Part shown: in pieces, positions 47,503 to 55,765 of the stretch | How the letters are laid out: each line of letters begins with the position of its first letter | Numbering within the stretch: position 1 is the first letter of the stretch | DNA from: Flavobacterium sp. 245 | Lineage (GTDB): Bacteria > Bacteroidota > Bacteroidia > Flavobacteriales > Flavobacteriaceae | Assembly (NCBI RefSeq): GCF_004362055.1 | Contig: NZ_SNXB01000009.1 | Coordinates: forward strand, 72,941 to 136,940 | Direction of reading: 5' to 3' | DNA: 64,000 nt | Made by a program: the position numbers and the translations under genes | Notes under the pieces: model-generated | Database searches by the model: none | What the model saw: the letters and a program-made list of their open reading frames with translations, nothing else | What the model was told of the DNA's origin: nothing

Positions 47503-48510
47503 ATGAATAATTTGAAAAAAGGAATATTATTCGCTACTCTGTTTTCAGCTTTAATCTTTGCAGGCTGCAGTAATGATGATGACGACGATGATTTGATAGG
47601 AAACTGGATTAAAAAGTCGGCATTTGATGGTCCTGCTCGATCAAGCGCTACTAGTTTTGTGATTGGCGATTACGCTTATATAGCAACAGGTTACACTGGT
47701 GATGAATATTTAAAAGATTTGTGGGCTTATAATTCTAATGGAGATTACTGGGAACAAAAAGCTGATTTTACAGGTGCAGGAAGAAGTTCTGCCTCAAGTT
47801 TTTCCTTAAATGAAAAAGGATATGTTGGCCTTGGTTATGATGGAACTAATAAATTGAAAGATTTTTTTCAATATGACCCAACAAGCAATAGCTGGACTCA
47901 GAAAGCTGATTTTGCAGGAACTGGCCGTTATGGCGCCCTTGGATTTCAAGTTGGTGGGAAAGCTTATTTTGGAACTGGATATGACGGAAATTATCTGAAA
48001 GACTTTTATCAATACAATGACCAAACAAATGCCTGGACTTTAGTAAATGGCTTTAGTGGCAACAAAAGAAGAAATGCTACTGTTTTTACAATTGGTGATA
48101 AAGCTTATTTAGGAACTGGAATAAATAATGGTGTTTACCAAGAAGATTTTTGGGAATTTGACCCATCAACAGATGTTTGGACAAGAAAACGTGATATTGA
48201 CAAAGACACTGATGATGATTACACCTACAATGATGAATATGCTATCACTCGTTCCAACGCTTCTAGTTTTAGTATGAATGGACTGGGTTATATTGTAGGC
48301 GGAGAAAGTGTAAAAACAGTTTGGGAATACAATCCATCAACCGATCTTTGGACAGAGAGAACTCCAATGGAAGGTGCAACAAGAACAGATGCCGTAGGTT
48401 TTGCCATTAACAACCGTGGGTTTTATATGTTAGGAAGAGTTGGTTCAACTTATTTTGATGATGCATGGGAATTTAAACCTCTTGACGAACAAAACGACGA
48501 TGATAATTAA
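47503..48510 (+). CDS. Kelch-repeat lipoprotein
   Basis: A 335-residue lipoprotein (LIFAGC, Cys21) with an Asp-rich stretch directly after it (SNDDDDDDD), a pattern linked to surface export of lipoproteins in Bacteroidota. Six Kelch-like blades of ~45-50 residues follow, each with R-x-x-A-x-x-F, then G-Y-x-G-x-G and W-x-Y/F-x-P/N (for example GRYGALGFQVGGKAYFGTGYDG, then AWTLV), which should form a beta-propeller. Kelch propellers bind proteins or glycans. Its stop overlaps the start of the DUF4907 gene by 11 nt, so it belongs to the sensory operon. Confidence 0.92.
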   Translation: MNNLKKGILFATLFSALIFAGCSNDDDDDDLIGNWIKKSAFDGPARSSATSFVIGDYAYIATGYTGDEYLKDLWAYNSNGDYWEQKADFTGAGRSSASSFSLNEKGYVGLGYDGTNKLKDFFQYDPTSNSWTQKADFAGTGRYGALGFQVGGKAYFGTGYDGNYLKDFYQYNDQTNAWTLVNGFSGNKRRNATVFTIGDKAYLGTGINNGVYQEDFWEFDPSTDVWTRKRDIDKDTDDDYTYNDEYAITRSNASSFSMNGLGYIVGGESVKTVWEYNPSTDLWTERTPMEGATRTDAVGFAINNRGFYMLGRVGSTYFDDAWEFKPLDEQNDDDN

Positions 48511-48832
48511 TACAAAAAAGCAATTCTTCTGGAGTAAAATCCAGAAGAATTTATTGTTTATTTTACTTGTTTTACAATTTACTGCCTGTGCAAAAAATGA
48601 AACATTCAAAATCGATTCTTTTAAAACAAAAACAGGCTGGGGATATACTATTTCAAGCAAAAATAAAATTTTAATAAAACAATCAATCATTCCGGTGATA
48701 AGCACTGCGAAGAGTTTTTCTACAGAAGAAGAAGCTTTAAAAACAGCAAAATTGGTTGTTAGCAAACTAGACAGAAATATGTCGCCAACTTTAACGAAAA
48801 ATGATTTAATTTTATTAAAAATAAAATTCTAA
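48500..48832 (+). CDS. DUF4907 small lipoprotein
   Basis: A 110-residue protein from ATG 48500. A basic N-terminus and hydrophobic stretch end in LQFTAC, a plausible lipobox. The mature domain has KTGWGYTISSKNKILIKQSIIPVISTAKSFSTEEEALKTAKLVVSKL, the DUF4907 pattern. An open frame from 48440 exists but lies inside the Kelch gene and precedes the signal with 20 unsuited residues. It overlaps the Kelch stop by 11 nt and abuts the kinase start, so all three are translationally linked. Confidence 0.85.
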   Translation: MIINTKKQFFWSKIQKNLLFILLVLQFTACAKNETFKIDSFKTKTGWGYTISSKNKILIKQSIIPVISTAKSFSTEEEALKTAKLVVSKLDRNMSPTLTKNDLILLKIKF

Positions 48833-49939
48833 ATGAAGATAGACGCCATTAAAAATACTAGTTCAAACAAAATTCTATTTCATTGTATCATATGGATTTT
48901 CTTTATATTGACTTCTTTAATTCAATTTTACGAAAGCCCTTTTAAAATCAATAATGATTTTTATGCGCAATGGGTTACTGGAATTATATTGTTTTATCTT
49001 AACTATTTTTACTTGGTTCCGGTTTTGCTTTTAGAAAAAAAGTATTTGATTTATTTTGTTTTTGCTCTAGTTATTATTGTTGTGTTCATGGTCATCCGAA
49101 CGCATTATTTCATCCCGGATTTTAGACATTTAAGACCCGAAAACATGCGTCCGGCCAGAATGATGCCGGATCCTAAATTTTTTCCGAAAGGCGCGCATTT
49201 TAGAACCGAAATAAGACAACCCTTCTTTTTTAAAATTGCTCCTTCTTTTTTCTACATTTTAATACTTACAATAAGTGCAATTATTAGAACATTAACTGAA
49301 TTTTATAATAATCAGCAAAATAAATTAATTGCCGAAACACATAGAACAAATACCGAATTGATTTATTTACGCAAGCAGACTAATCCGCATTTTTTATTCA
49401 ATTCTTTGAACAGTATTTATTCATTGGCACACAAGAAATCTGATTTGGTCCCTGATGCCATCGTGACATTATCTGAACTCATGCGGTATATGCTGTATGA
49501 AACAGATAATAAAACGGTGGCTTTAGAAAAAGAAATCAATTATATTCAGAATTATATTGAACTGCAAAAACTCAGACTTAACAATATTGAAGACATTGTC
49601 ATCAATGTTCATGGCGACACAAAAAACAAATTTATAGAGCCATTGCTTTTAATTTCGTTTGTTGAAAATGCTTTTAAATATGGAACCGATTATAAAGGTG
49701 CCGCACATGTTAAAATCAAAATTTTCATTCATGAAAACAGTCTTGACTTTTGGATAGAAAATACAATTGAAAATTATGTAAAAGATCCAGAAAACTCAGG
49801 AATTGGCTTAGTAAATATTCAAAACCGACTTGATTTGCTTTATCCAAATGCGCATCAGCTGTCGATTACACAGGACAATCAATATTATAGAGTTCATCTG
49901 AATTTAAATTTAGATGAAATCCAAACCGCTATAAATTAA
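48833..49939 (+). CDS. LytS/YpdA-type sensor histidine kinase
   Basis: A 368-residue membrane kinase of the His_kinase (PF06580) family. About four membrane helices (about 15-32, 47-66, 70-88 and 134-153) flank a ~40-residue loop (91-130) rich in Arg, Pro and Phe that could face the periplasm. The phosphoacceptor His186 lies in NPHFLFNSLN, the N-box Asn279 in SFVENAFKYG, and the G-box in GIGLVNIQNRL. No separate sensor domain is fused, so the Kelch and DUF4907 lipoproteins upstream are candidates for the input. Its partner regulator follows at 50074. Confidence 0.95.
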   Translation: MKIDAIKNTSSNKILFHCIIWIFFILTSLIQFYESPFKINNDFYAQWVTGIILFYLNYFYLVPVLLLEKKYLIYFVFALVIIVVFMVIRTHYFIPDFRHLRPENMRPARMMPDPKFFPKGAHFRTEIRQPFFFKIAPSFFYILILTISAIIRTLTEFYNNQQNKLIAETHRTNTELIYLRKQTNPHFLFNSLNSIYSLAHKKSDLVPDAIVTLSELMRYMLYETDNKTVALEKEINYIQNYIELQKLRLNNIEDIVINVHGDTKNKFIEPLLLISFVENAFKYGTDYKGAAHVKIKIFIHENSLDFWIENTIENYVKDPENSGIGLVNIQNRLDLLYPNAHQLSITQDNQYYRVHLNLNLDEIQTAIN

Positions 49940-50073
49940 TTCGTATTACATCTAAACGTTAAGAGATAATTATAAAATAAACGCTTATTTTATGATAATT
50001 TTAAAACTTAATTGACTGATTTAAAAGTACTTTTGAGCGCCAAAACAAAATTTTAAAACTTAATTTCCAGCAG

Positions 50074-50790
50074 ATGAAATGTGTAATTATTGATGATGAA
50101 CCTTTAGCAGTTGAATTATTAGAAGATTTTGTCAAAAAAGTAGATTCACTTGAACTGGTGAATACTTTCAATAATGCTATTGATGCCGTATCTTTTATCA
50201 ACCAAAATAATGTTGATTTGATTTTTCTAGATATTCAGATGCCACATTTTTCTGGAATTGACTTTTTAAATACAATTGAAAAAAAGCCTTTGGTTATTTT
50301 TACAACTGCTTATTCTGATTATGCTGTCGAAGGATTTAATCTTGGCGCAGTTGATTATTTAGTAAAACCAATTCCGTTTCATCGCTTTTTAAAATCGGTT
50401 GTAAGAGCACAGCAAATTGTAAATCCGGCAACGGCTATTCAAGCGATTTCCGAAAATACCGCAACTCCAGAATTAGAACAGGATTTTATGTTTGTAAGAG
50501 CTGAATATGAAAATGTAAAAATGAATTTTTCAGATATATTATTTATCGAAGGTTTGAAAGATTATGTAAAAATATATACCACTGACAATAAGTTTACGCT
50601 CACTTTAATAAGCTTGATAAAACTGGAAAACTTGCTTTCTAGCAAAGGTTTTTCACGAATTCACAGATCTTACATTATTAATATAAAACATGTCAAATCG
50701 ATTCAGAAAAATAAAGTTTTGATTAGTGACAAACGAATTCCAATCAGCGAAAGTTACAAGACTGCTTTTTTTGAAAAGATTAATTTGTAG
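50074..50790 (+). CDS. LytTR-family response regulator
   Basis: A 238-residue two-component regulator. The receiver domain (1-120) has Asp7 and Asp8, phosphoacceptor Asp53 (IFLDIQMPH), Thr77 and Lys98 (LVKPI). The LytTR DNA-binding domain (about 140-238) contains ILFIEGLKDYVKIYT and FSRIHRSYIINIKHVKSI. It lies 134 nt after the kinase. LytTR proteins bind direct repeats about 21 nt apart upstream of their targets; I did not identify such sites with confidence. Confidence 0.95.
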   Translation: MKCVIIDDEPLAVELLEDFVKKVDSLELVNTFNNAIDAVSFINQNNVDLIFLDIQMPHFSGIDFLNTIEKKPLVIFTTAYSDYAVEGFNLGAVDYLVKPIPFHRFLKSVVRAQQIVNPATAIQAISENTATPELEQDFMFVRAEYENVKMNFSDILFIEGLKDYVKIYTTDNKFTLTLISLIKLENLLSSKGFSRIHRSYIINIKHVKSIQKNKVLISDKRIPISESYKTAFFEKINL

Positions 50791-50801
50791 TTCGTTTTAA
50801 G

Positions 50802-51320
50802 TTATTCTTCGTTTTTAAACCAACTCGAATACATCACGTAATTGTTCGAAATACGCTCAATTTCACCAGCAAAGTCAGATTGATCAATATCTTTCACTTT
50901 TTTGGCCGGTACGCCTGCATAAATGCTTCCTGATTTAACAACTGTATTTTGCGTTATAACTGCTCCGGCAGCAATAATTGCATTACTCTCGATTACGCAG
51001 TTATCCATAACAATTGCGCCCATTCCTATCAAAACATTATCATGAACCGTACAACCATGCACAATTGCATTATGCCCTATTGACACATTATTTCCAATAA
51101 TAGTTGGGTGTTTTTGATAGGTACAATGAATAATTGCGCCATCCTGAATGTTTACTTTATTACCAATTTTAATAAAATGAACATCACCGCGAATAACCGC
51201 ATTGAACCAAACACTGCAGGAATGTCCAAATGAAACATCTCCAACAATTGTCGCATTTTCGGCAACATAACAATCCTCTGGAATCAAAGGTGATTTTCCG
51301 TTTACAGACTTGATTAACAT
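50802..51320 (-). CDS. Gamma-class carbonic anhydrase-like hexapeptide-repeat protein
   Basis: A 172-residue left-handed beta-helix protein of the gamma-CA/PaaY/CaiE group. Hexapeptide repeats run through most of it (NATIVGDVSFGHSCSVWFNAVIRGD, NVSIGHNAIVHGCTV). The zinc-binding histidines are in AIIHC, GHNAIVHG and probably one more in the same repeat. Carbonic anhydrase or thioesterase activity is possible, and homologues differ. It lies 6 nt after the PorP/SprF gene on the same strand. Confidence 0.93.
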   Translation of the reverse strand: MLIKSVNGKSPLIPEDCYVAENATIVGDVSFGHSCSVWFNAVIRGDVHFIKIGNKVNIQDGAIIHCTYQKHPTIIGNNVSIGHNAIVHGCTVHDNVLIGMGAIVMDNCVIESNAIIAAGAVITQNTVVKSGSIYAGVPAKKVKDIDQSDFAGEIERISNNYVMYSSWFKNEE

Positions 51321-51326
51321 AGTAAT

Positions 51327-52316
51327 TTAATTAATAGCAGGACAATTACAATCGTAACGTTCTTTTTTACAAAATAAATTGATTCCAAGAGTAATTTGGT
51401 GATAAGCTCCAGTATCAAATTTTACATCGCCCATAACTTGTGTGTACGTATAAGCAAACATAAAATTGTTATAGTTAATTCCAATTATTGGCGTAAAAAA
51501 TTGTAATTTTTGCGCCTGTACACCGCTTCCTGTGCTGTATTGTGCTCCATCGAAACTTCTTCTATATGATAACGCTGCCCATAAACTTCCAAACTCCATG
51601 TTTTTGTAGCCTTTCATATTTAAATCGATCGTTTTTTCTTTTGTCTGATCAAAAACTTGAAGCAATACAGATGGTTCCCAAGTAAAATTTCCATTTTTTC
51701 CAAAAACATATCCGGCACTAAGCAAAAACTTTCTCAAATTGTCGCTTTCATAATCGGTATACAACTCTCTTCTAGTTTCAAGAAGTCCTTGAACAGTAGC
51801 ATGCGCATAAAAATTTAAATAATTATATGAAGCTCCAACATCAACATTAAAATAAGAATCTTTTTGAATAGACCCAAAAACAATTGGATCAAAAGTTCCT
51901 CCAAATTTTGTTTCATCTAACTGACTCTGAATAACGCCTCCGCTGATACCAAATGAAAGTTGATTCAAATCAAGTTCATCTCTCGAAAACATAATATGGT
52001 GGGCATACGTAAGCTTTAATCCTTTTTGAGAATGGTATCCGTTTTTATCATTAAAAACAATTATTCCGGCACCAGAGCGCTCGCCTATTCTTCCGTTAAA
52101 ACTTAAAGTTCCAAGTGAAGGCGCGTCATCTTGACCAAACCATTGTTTTCTTGCTGTTAATCTTACTTTTGCACAATTTGCTGCACCGGCCATTGATGGA
52201 TGAATCAAATAAAGGTTATCCGACAAATAATCTGAGTAAACAGGAATTCCTTCTTGCGAATAGGAATAAAAAGATGTAACCAAAAAAATGAATAAAACCT
52301 TGATTCTAAATTCCAT
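51327..52316 (-). CDS. PorP/SprF-family T9SS membrane protein
   Basis: A 329-residue outer-membrane barrel. The signal peptide (1-20, ending SYSQE) is followed by GIPVYSDYLSDNLYLIHPSMAGAANCAKVRLTARKQW, the invariant PorP/SprF opening, and the rest is amphipathic strands. SprF helps export the SprB adhesin, and PorP-like paralogs are usually coded beside large type B cargo proteins. Here none is adjacent: the nearest type B proteins are 40 kb away at 4439-9706. The tail ending CKKERYDCNCPAIN with three cysteines is unusual. Confidence 0.93.
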   Translation of the reverse strand: MEFRIKVLFIFLVTSFYSYSQEGIPVYSDYLSDNLYLIHPSMAGAANCAKVRLTARKQWFGQDDAPSLGTLSFNGRIGERSGAGIIVFNDKNGYHSQKGLKLTYAHHIMFSRDELDLNQLSFGISGGVIQSQLDETKFGGTFDPIVFGSIQKDSYFNVDVGASYNYLNFYAHATVQGLLETRRELYTDYESDNLRKFLLSAGYVFGKNGNFTWEPSVLLQVFDQTKEKTIDLNMKGYKNMEFGSLWAALSYRRSFDGAQYSTGSGVQAQKLQFFTPIIGINYNNFMFAYTYTQVMGDVKFDTGAYHQITLGINLFCKKERYDCNCPAIN

Positions 52317-52435
52317 AAAGGCAAATTTGTTTAAAGAAATTTTTGACTCTGATAATTTAATACGATTTATTTGAAAAGAGTCTTAATTATTTTATTAAAA
52401 AACCAAATATAAGTATTAGTAGAAAATAACTTTAC

Positions 52436-52443
52436 TAAATTTG
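52436..52443 (+). promoter_or_regulatory. -7-like box of the Nfu gene
   Basis: TAAATTTG lies 11 nt before the first ATG of the Nfu gene. The -33 region is not clear. A very short leader is implied. Confidence 0.4.
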
Positions 52444-52453
52444 CAAAAAATAT

Positions 52454-53359
52454 ATGACCATGACAAAAATCACTATAAAAGAAACACAAAATCCCGCGAT
52501 TTTAAAGTTTGAATTCGAAGATTTCATTACAAAAAATCAAAACTTCGAATTCAAAAATATTGATGAGGCACAAGCATCACCACTTGCACAACAACTATTT
52601 TATCTTCCGTTTGTAAAAACCGTTTATATTTCAGGGAATTTTATCGCTATTGAACGATTCAGTATTGTTGATTGGGATGATGTAAAAGAAGCTGTTGCAG
52701 AGCAAATAGAAGCTTTTGTTGACAAAGGCGGTGTTATTGTAACTATCGACGAAAACAAGCCAAAAAAACAGCCTATTACGGTTTATGGAGAAACAACTCC
52801 AAATCCTGCAGCCTTAAAATTTGTCGTGAGCAGAATGCTGACACGCAATGCTGTTGAATATAAAAACATTGACCAAACAGCTTCTTCTCCACTTGCGCAG
52901 GAATTATTTAAATTTCCTTACGTAAAAGAAGTTTTTATTGATGAAAATTATATTTCAGTAACGAAATATGAAATCAACAATTGGGATGAAATTACGTTAG
53001 AATTAAGAACATTTATTAAACAATTTATCGAAAATGGCGGAACTGTTTTAGATGAAAGTTTAATTGAAACTAAAACCAAAAATGATGTCGCAAAAGATGA
53101 AGCGTTCGACAAATTAGACGTTACTTCTCAGCAAATCATCAATATCTTGGAAGAATACGTAAAACCAGCAGTTGCTGCAGACGGTGGAAATATTGCTTTT
53201 GATTCTTATAACGAAGACAACAAAACTGTAAAAGTAATTTTGCAAGGTGCCTGCAGCGGTTGCCCGTCATCTACTTTTACTTTAAAAAGCGGTATCGAAA
53301 ATATGCTGAAAAGCATGCTGAATGATGAAGCAATTACAGTTGAGGCTTTGAATGCTTAA
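52454..53359 (+). CDS. Nfu/NifU-like Fe-S scaffold with duplicated N-domain
   Basis: A 301-residue iron-sulfur cluster carrier. Two consecutive Nfu_N domains (about 5-100 and 106-195) share TxNPAxLKF, the SPLAQ motif and the NWDE/DWDD segment. The NifU C-terminal domain (about 220-301) holds the cluster-binding pair Cys267 and Cys270 in GACSGCPSS. Most Nfu proteins have one N-domain. ATGs at 52454 and 52460 are equally usable. It ends at a strong terminator. Confidence 0.93.
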   Translation: MTMTKITIKETQNPAILKFEFEDFITKNQNFEFKNIDEAQASPLAQQLFYLPFVKTVYISGNFIAIERFSIVDWDDVKEAVAEQIEAFVDKGGVIVTIDENKPKKQPITVYGETTPNPAALKFVVSRMLTRNAVEYKNIDQTASSPLAQELFKFPYVKEVFIDENYISVTKYEINNWDEITLELRTFIKQFIENGGTVLDESLIETKTKNDVAKDEAFDKLDVTSQQIINILEEYVKPAVAADGGNIAFDSYNEDNKTVKVILQGACSGCPSSTFTLKSGIENMLKSMLNDEAITVEALNA

Positions 53360-53382
53360 TACAAAATATCACAAAGAAGAGG

Positions 53383-53412
53383 AACGCCTGCAAATTGCAG
53401 GCGTTTTTTTTA
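53383..53412 (+). terminator. Terminator after the Nfu gene
   Basis: AACGCCTGCAA pairs with TTGCAGGCGTT, followed by a T run to about 53411. It begins 24 nt past the Nfu stop. Confidence 0.9.
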
Positions 53413-53512
53413 TTTTATATTAATCTTATTTTCAATAAATTATAAATAATAAAAGACTAGTAATTCTATAAAATTACCTAATATTGTATTCTTAACCAAT
53501 CAATATAAAACT

Positions 53513-53896
53513 ATGGGTGTAACATCTTTTTTCAAGAATTTATTTGGCTCGACCAAAGAATCTGTAAACGAATTGGCAAATAATGCCGAAAGCACTTTTG
53601 AGCAAGCTAGAGAAGCTGCTGCTCCATACATTGAAAAAGCAGAAACTTTTGCCGAAGAAACGATTGCTAAAGCAAAAGAAGCATCAGAACCAATGATTGA
53701 AACTGCGGCAGAATATGCACATCAGGCGAAAGATATTGTGAGCGAATATGTTGAAAAAGCATCTGATGCGATCAGCGATGTTGTTGAAACTGTAAAAGAG
53801 AAAACAGCAGAAGCCGCTGATGATAGTAAAACAATTGTTTCAGAAACTGTTGCCGACACAACCGAACCAGCAGTCGAAGAAGCTGAAAAGGAATAA
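53513..53896 (+). CDS. Acidic helical repeat protein (YtxH/LEA-like)
   Basis: A 127-residue protein composed almost wholly of amphipathic helix, rich in Ala, Glu and Lys with 11-residue-like periodicity (AREAAAPYIEKAETFAEETI, AKEASEPMIETAAEYAHQAK). It starts GVTSFFKNLFGSTKES and has no signal peptide or membrane segment. It resembles YtxH-type or LEA-like stress proteins by composition only. It lies upstream of mscS, and a shared stress context is possible. Confidence 0.75.
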   Translation: MGVTSFFKNLFGSTKESVNELANNAESTFEQAREAAAPYIEKAETFAEETIAKAKEASEPMIETAAEYAHQAKDIVSEYVEKASDAISDVVETVKEKTAEAADDSKTIVSETVADTTEPAVEEAEKE

Positions 53897-53931
53897 AACC
53901 GCATTCTTTTCTTATAAAAATAAATATTTTT

Positions 53932-53939
53932 TATATTTG
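53932..53939 (+). promoter_or_regulatory. -7-like box upstream of mscS
   Basis: TATATTTG, with only a weak T-rich -33 region. It lies 11 nt before the hairpin at 53951 and 56 nt before the mscS start. If used, the hairpin would be in the mscS leader. Confidence 0.45.
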
Positions 53940-53950
53940 CAAAATAATAC

Positions 53951-53979
53951 ACCTTCTCTCTTGAGAAGGTTTTTTTTAT
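53951..53979 (+). terminator. Terminator-like hairpin before mscS
   Basis: ACCTTCTC (53951-53958) pairs with GAGAAGGT (53963-53970), followed by eight T residues. It may end the transcript of the gene stopping at 53896, but it also lies just downstream of a -7-like box and 17 nt before the mscS start, so attenuation cannot be excluded. Confidence 0.75.
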
Positions 53980-53995
53980 CCTTAAAAACAAAAAT

Positions 53996-54802
53996 ATGAG
54001 CCCAGAACAATTAAGTAGTTACGCCAACGCGATTATAAAAGTATTAGTAGATTATTCGCCAAAATTAATCTCTGCTCTTATCGTTTTATTTGTTGGTTTA
54101 TACGCCATAAGATTAATAAACAGATCGATCAGGAAAATAATGGTGAAACGAAATTTAGATCCTACTTTGACTAAATTTCTGGCCGATATTTTATTATGGG
54201 CACTCCGAATTTTACTATTTGTAACCTTTATTTCAAATCTTGGAATTCCGACGACATCATTTGTTACAATTTTAGGAGCTATGGGACTTGCAGTTGGTTT
54301 ATCTCTTCAAGGTTCGCTTTCTAATTTTGCTGGCGGTATGCTAATAATTGTTTTTAAACCTTTTAAAGTTGGTGATACCATCGAAGCACAAGGTGTTATT
54401 GCTACAGTTTTAGAAATCCAGATTTTTGTCACCAAAATGTTAACCGGAAATAATCAGACTGTTTTTGTTCCAAATGGGGCTTTGTCAAACGGAACTATTA
54501 TCAATTATTCGATGCAGGGAGAAAGAAGAGCCGATTTGACGTTTTCAGTTTCATACGACTCCGATATCAAAAAAGCAAAAGAGGTTCTTTTAGATGTTTT
54601 GACTAAAAACCCAAAAGTGCTTAAAACTCCTGCTCCTGAGGTTTTTGTAAAAAATTTATCAGCAAGTTCAGTAGATTTTGCCGTTCGTCCGTGGGCAAAA
54701 AATGCGAATTATGGGGCTGTTTTTTCTGAAACTTTAGAGAATTGCAAAGCAGCTTTAGACGAAGCAGGAATTTCTGTTCAGCCGTTTACGCTTCAAAAAT
54801 AA
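53996..54802 (+). CDS. MscS-type mechanosensitive channel
   Basis: A 268-residue inner-membrane channel that opens on membrane tension during hypo-osmotic shock. Three membrane helices occupy about 18-37, 60-80 and 85-110. The pore-lining TM3 contains GLAVGLSLQGSLSNFAGGMLII, with the Gly/Ala packing pattern. The beta domain (FKVGDTIEAQG, VFVPNGALSNGTIINYS) and C-terminal alpha/beta domain follow. The size matches small MscS (E. coli 286 residues). It is convergent with tsaB. Confidence 0.95.
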   Translation: MSPEQLSSYANAIIKVLVDYSPKLISALIVLFVGLYAIRLINRSIRKIMVKRNLDPTLTKFLADILLWALRILLFVTFISNLGIPTTSFVTILGAMGLAVGLSLQGSLSNFAGGMLIIVFKPFKVGDTIEAQGVIATVLEIQIFVTKMLTGNNQTVFVPNGALSNGTIINYSMQGERRADLTFSVSYDSDIKKAKEVLLDVLTKNPKVLKTPAPEVFVKNLSASSVDFAVRPWAKNANYGAVFSETLENCKAALDEAGISVQPFTLQK

Positions 54803-54810
54803 ATAGATAG

Positions 54811-55482
54811 TTATTTTTTTGATGGCAGGGTCATCATAAAATCTTTCAAATAATAAGGCTCAAAGTAAGCGACATCAACGATGTCGCTTTTTTGATATTT
54901 ATCATAACTGATTTTACTCATTTCTCTTGCCGAAGGGTATTTGATTTCTTCTAAAAAAATAAAATTTTCTTTTGTTAAAACCGGCTTACATTTTTCGGCA
55001 CAATCACCAACAAAGTATAGCACTTCTTTGTATTCTGAAAACGAATCTTCCGAAATAATTTCCGCCTGAATGGCTCTTTCTTTTTTTAAATCAAAAGTAA
55101 AAATTTCACTGTACACTTCCATTCTTCTGGCATCAAGCATTGGAATAATTTTTCCTTCTGAAACAGTAACTCGTGAAGCCAAAGTCTCTAATGTATCAAC
55201 AGCGATCAACGGAATATTTAAAGCATAGCACAAACCTTTTGCTGCAGAAACTCCAATGCGCAAACCAGTATATGAACCTGGTCCCTGGCTTACCGCTACA
55301 GCTTCTAAATCCTGAACTGAGATTCCTGATGCTGCTATTATTTCTTCAATAAAAACATGAAGTTTTTCGGCATGTGAATATCCTTCTTCAGCAATTTCTT
55401 TGCATAAAATAGTTTCTCCATTTTTTGCAATTGATAATGAACAATTTTTCGTTGCTGTTTCGATATTAAGAATAAAAGACAA
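54811..55482 (-). CDS. tsaB: tRNA threonylcarbamoyladenosine biosynthesis protein TsaB
   Basis: Partner of TsaD in making t6A37 on ANN-decoding tRNAs. The ASKHA-fold start LNIETATKNCSLSIAKNGE and the VSQGPGSYTGLRIGVSAAKGLCYAL block are diagnostic. The 223-residue length is normal. It is the last gene of a minus-strand series after an export system and a small membrane protein (20-nt gap), an odd setting for a housekeeping tRNA gene. Confidence 0.95.
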   Translation of the reverse strand: MSFILNIETATKNCSLSIAKNGETILCKEIAEEGYSHAEKLHVFIEEIIAASGISVQDLEAVAVSQGPGSYTGLRIGVSAAKGLCYALNIPLIAVDTLETLASRVTVSEGKIIPMLDARRMEVYSEIFTFDLKKERAIQAEIISEDSFSEYKEVLYFVGDCAEKCKPVLTKENFIFLEEIKYPSAREMSKISYDKYQKSDIVDVAYFEPYYLKDFMMTLPSKK

Positions 55483-55502
55483 AATTGTTTGTTATTAAAA
55501 AA

Positions 55503-55757
55503 TTATACAAAAATTAAAGCCGCAAAAATAAGGGTTACTAACCAAAATAATAGAAATGCCACACACAAATTTCCCAATAAAAAGCCTATGTATATGATCA
55601 ATCTTTTTTCTACTGCAAAATATTTAAATTCATCATTATAATATTTTGTTTTAGAGACGCTATAATGTACCCATATCAAATATGCAATCACACTAATGAA
55701 ACCTCCGACACTACTAAAAATGAATTCTGACGGAACTCCATGCAAAGCAATTATCAT
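55503..55757 (-). CDS. Small three-helix membrane protein
   Basis: An 84-residue protein with hydrophobic helices at about 13-30 and 51-84 (the latter long enough for one or two spans), and a charged loop (SVSKTKYYNDEFKYFAVEKR) between them. I do not recognise a family. It lies 8 nt after the adaptor gene at 55766 and 20 nt before tsaB, which supports a place in the export operon. Confidence 0.65.
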   Translation of the reverse strand: MIIALHGVPSEFIFSSVGGFISVIAYLIWVHYSVSKTKYYNDEFKYFAVEKRLIIYIGFLLGNLCVAFLLFWLVTLIFAALIFV

Positions 55758-55765
55758 ACTATACC

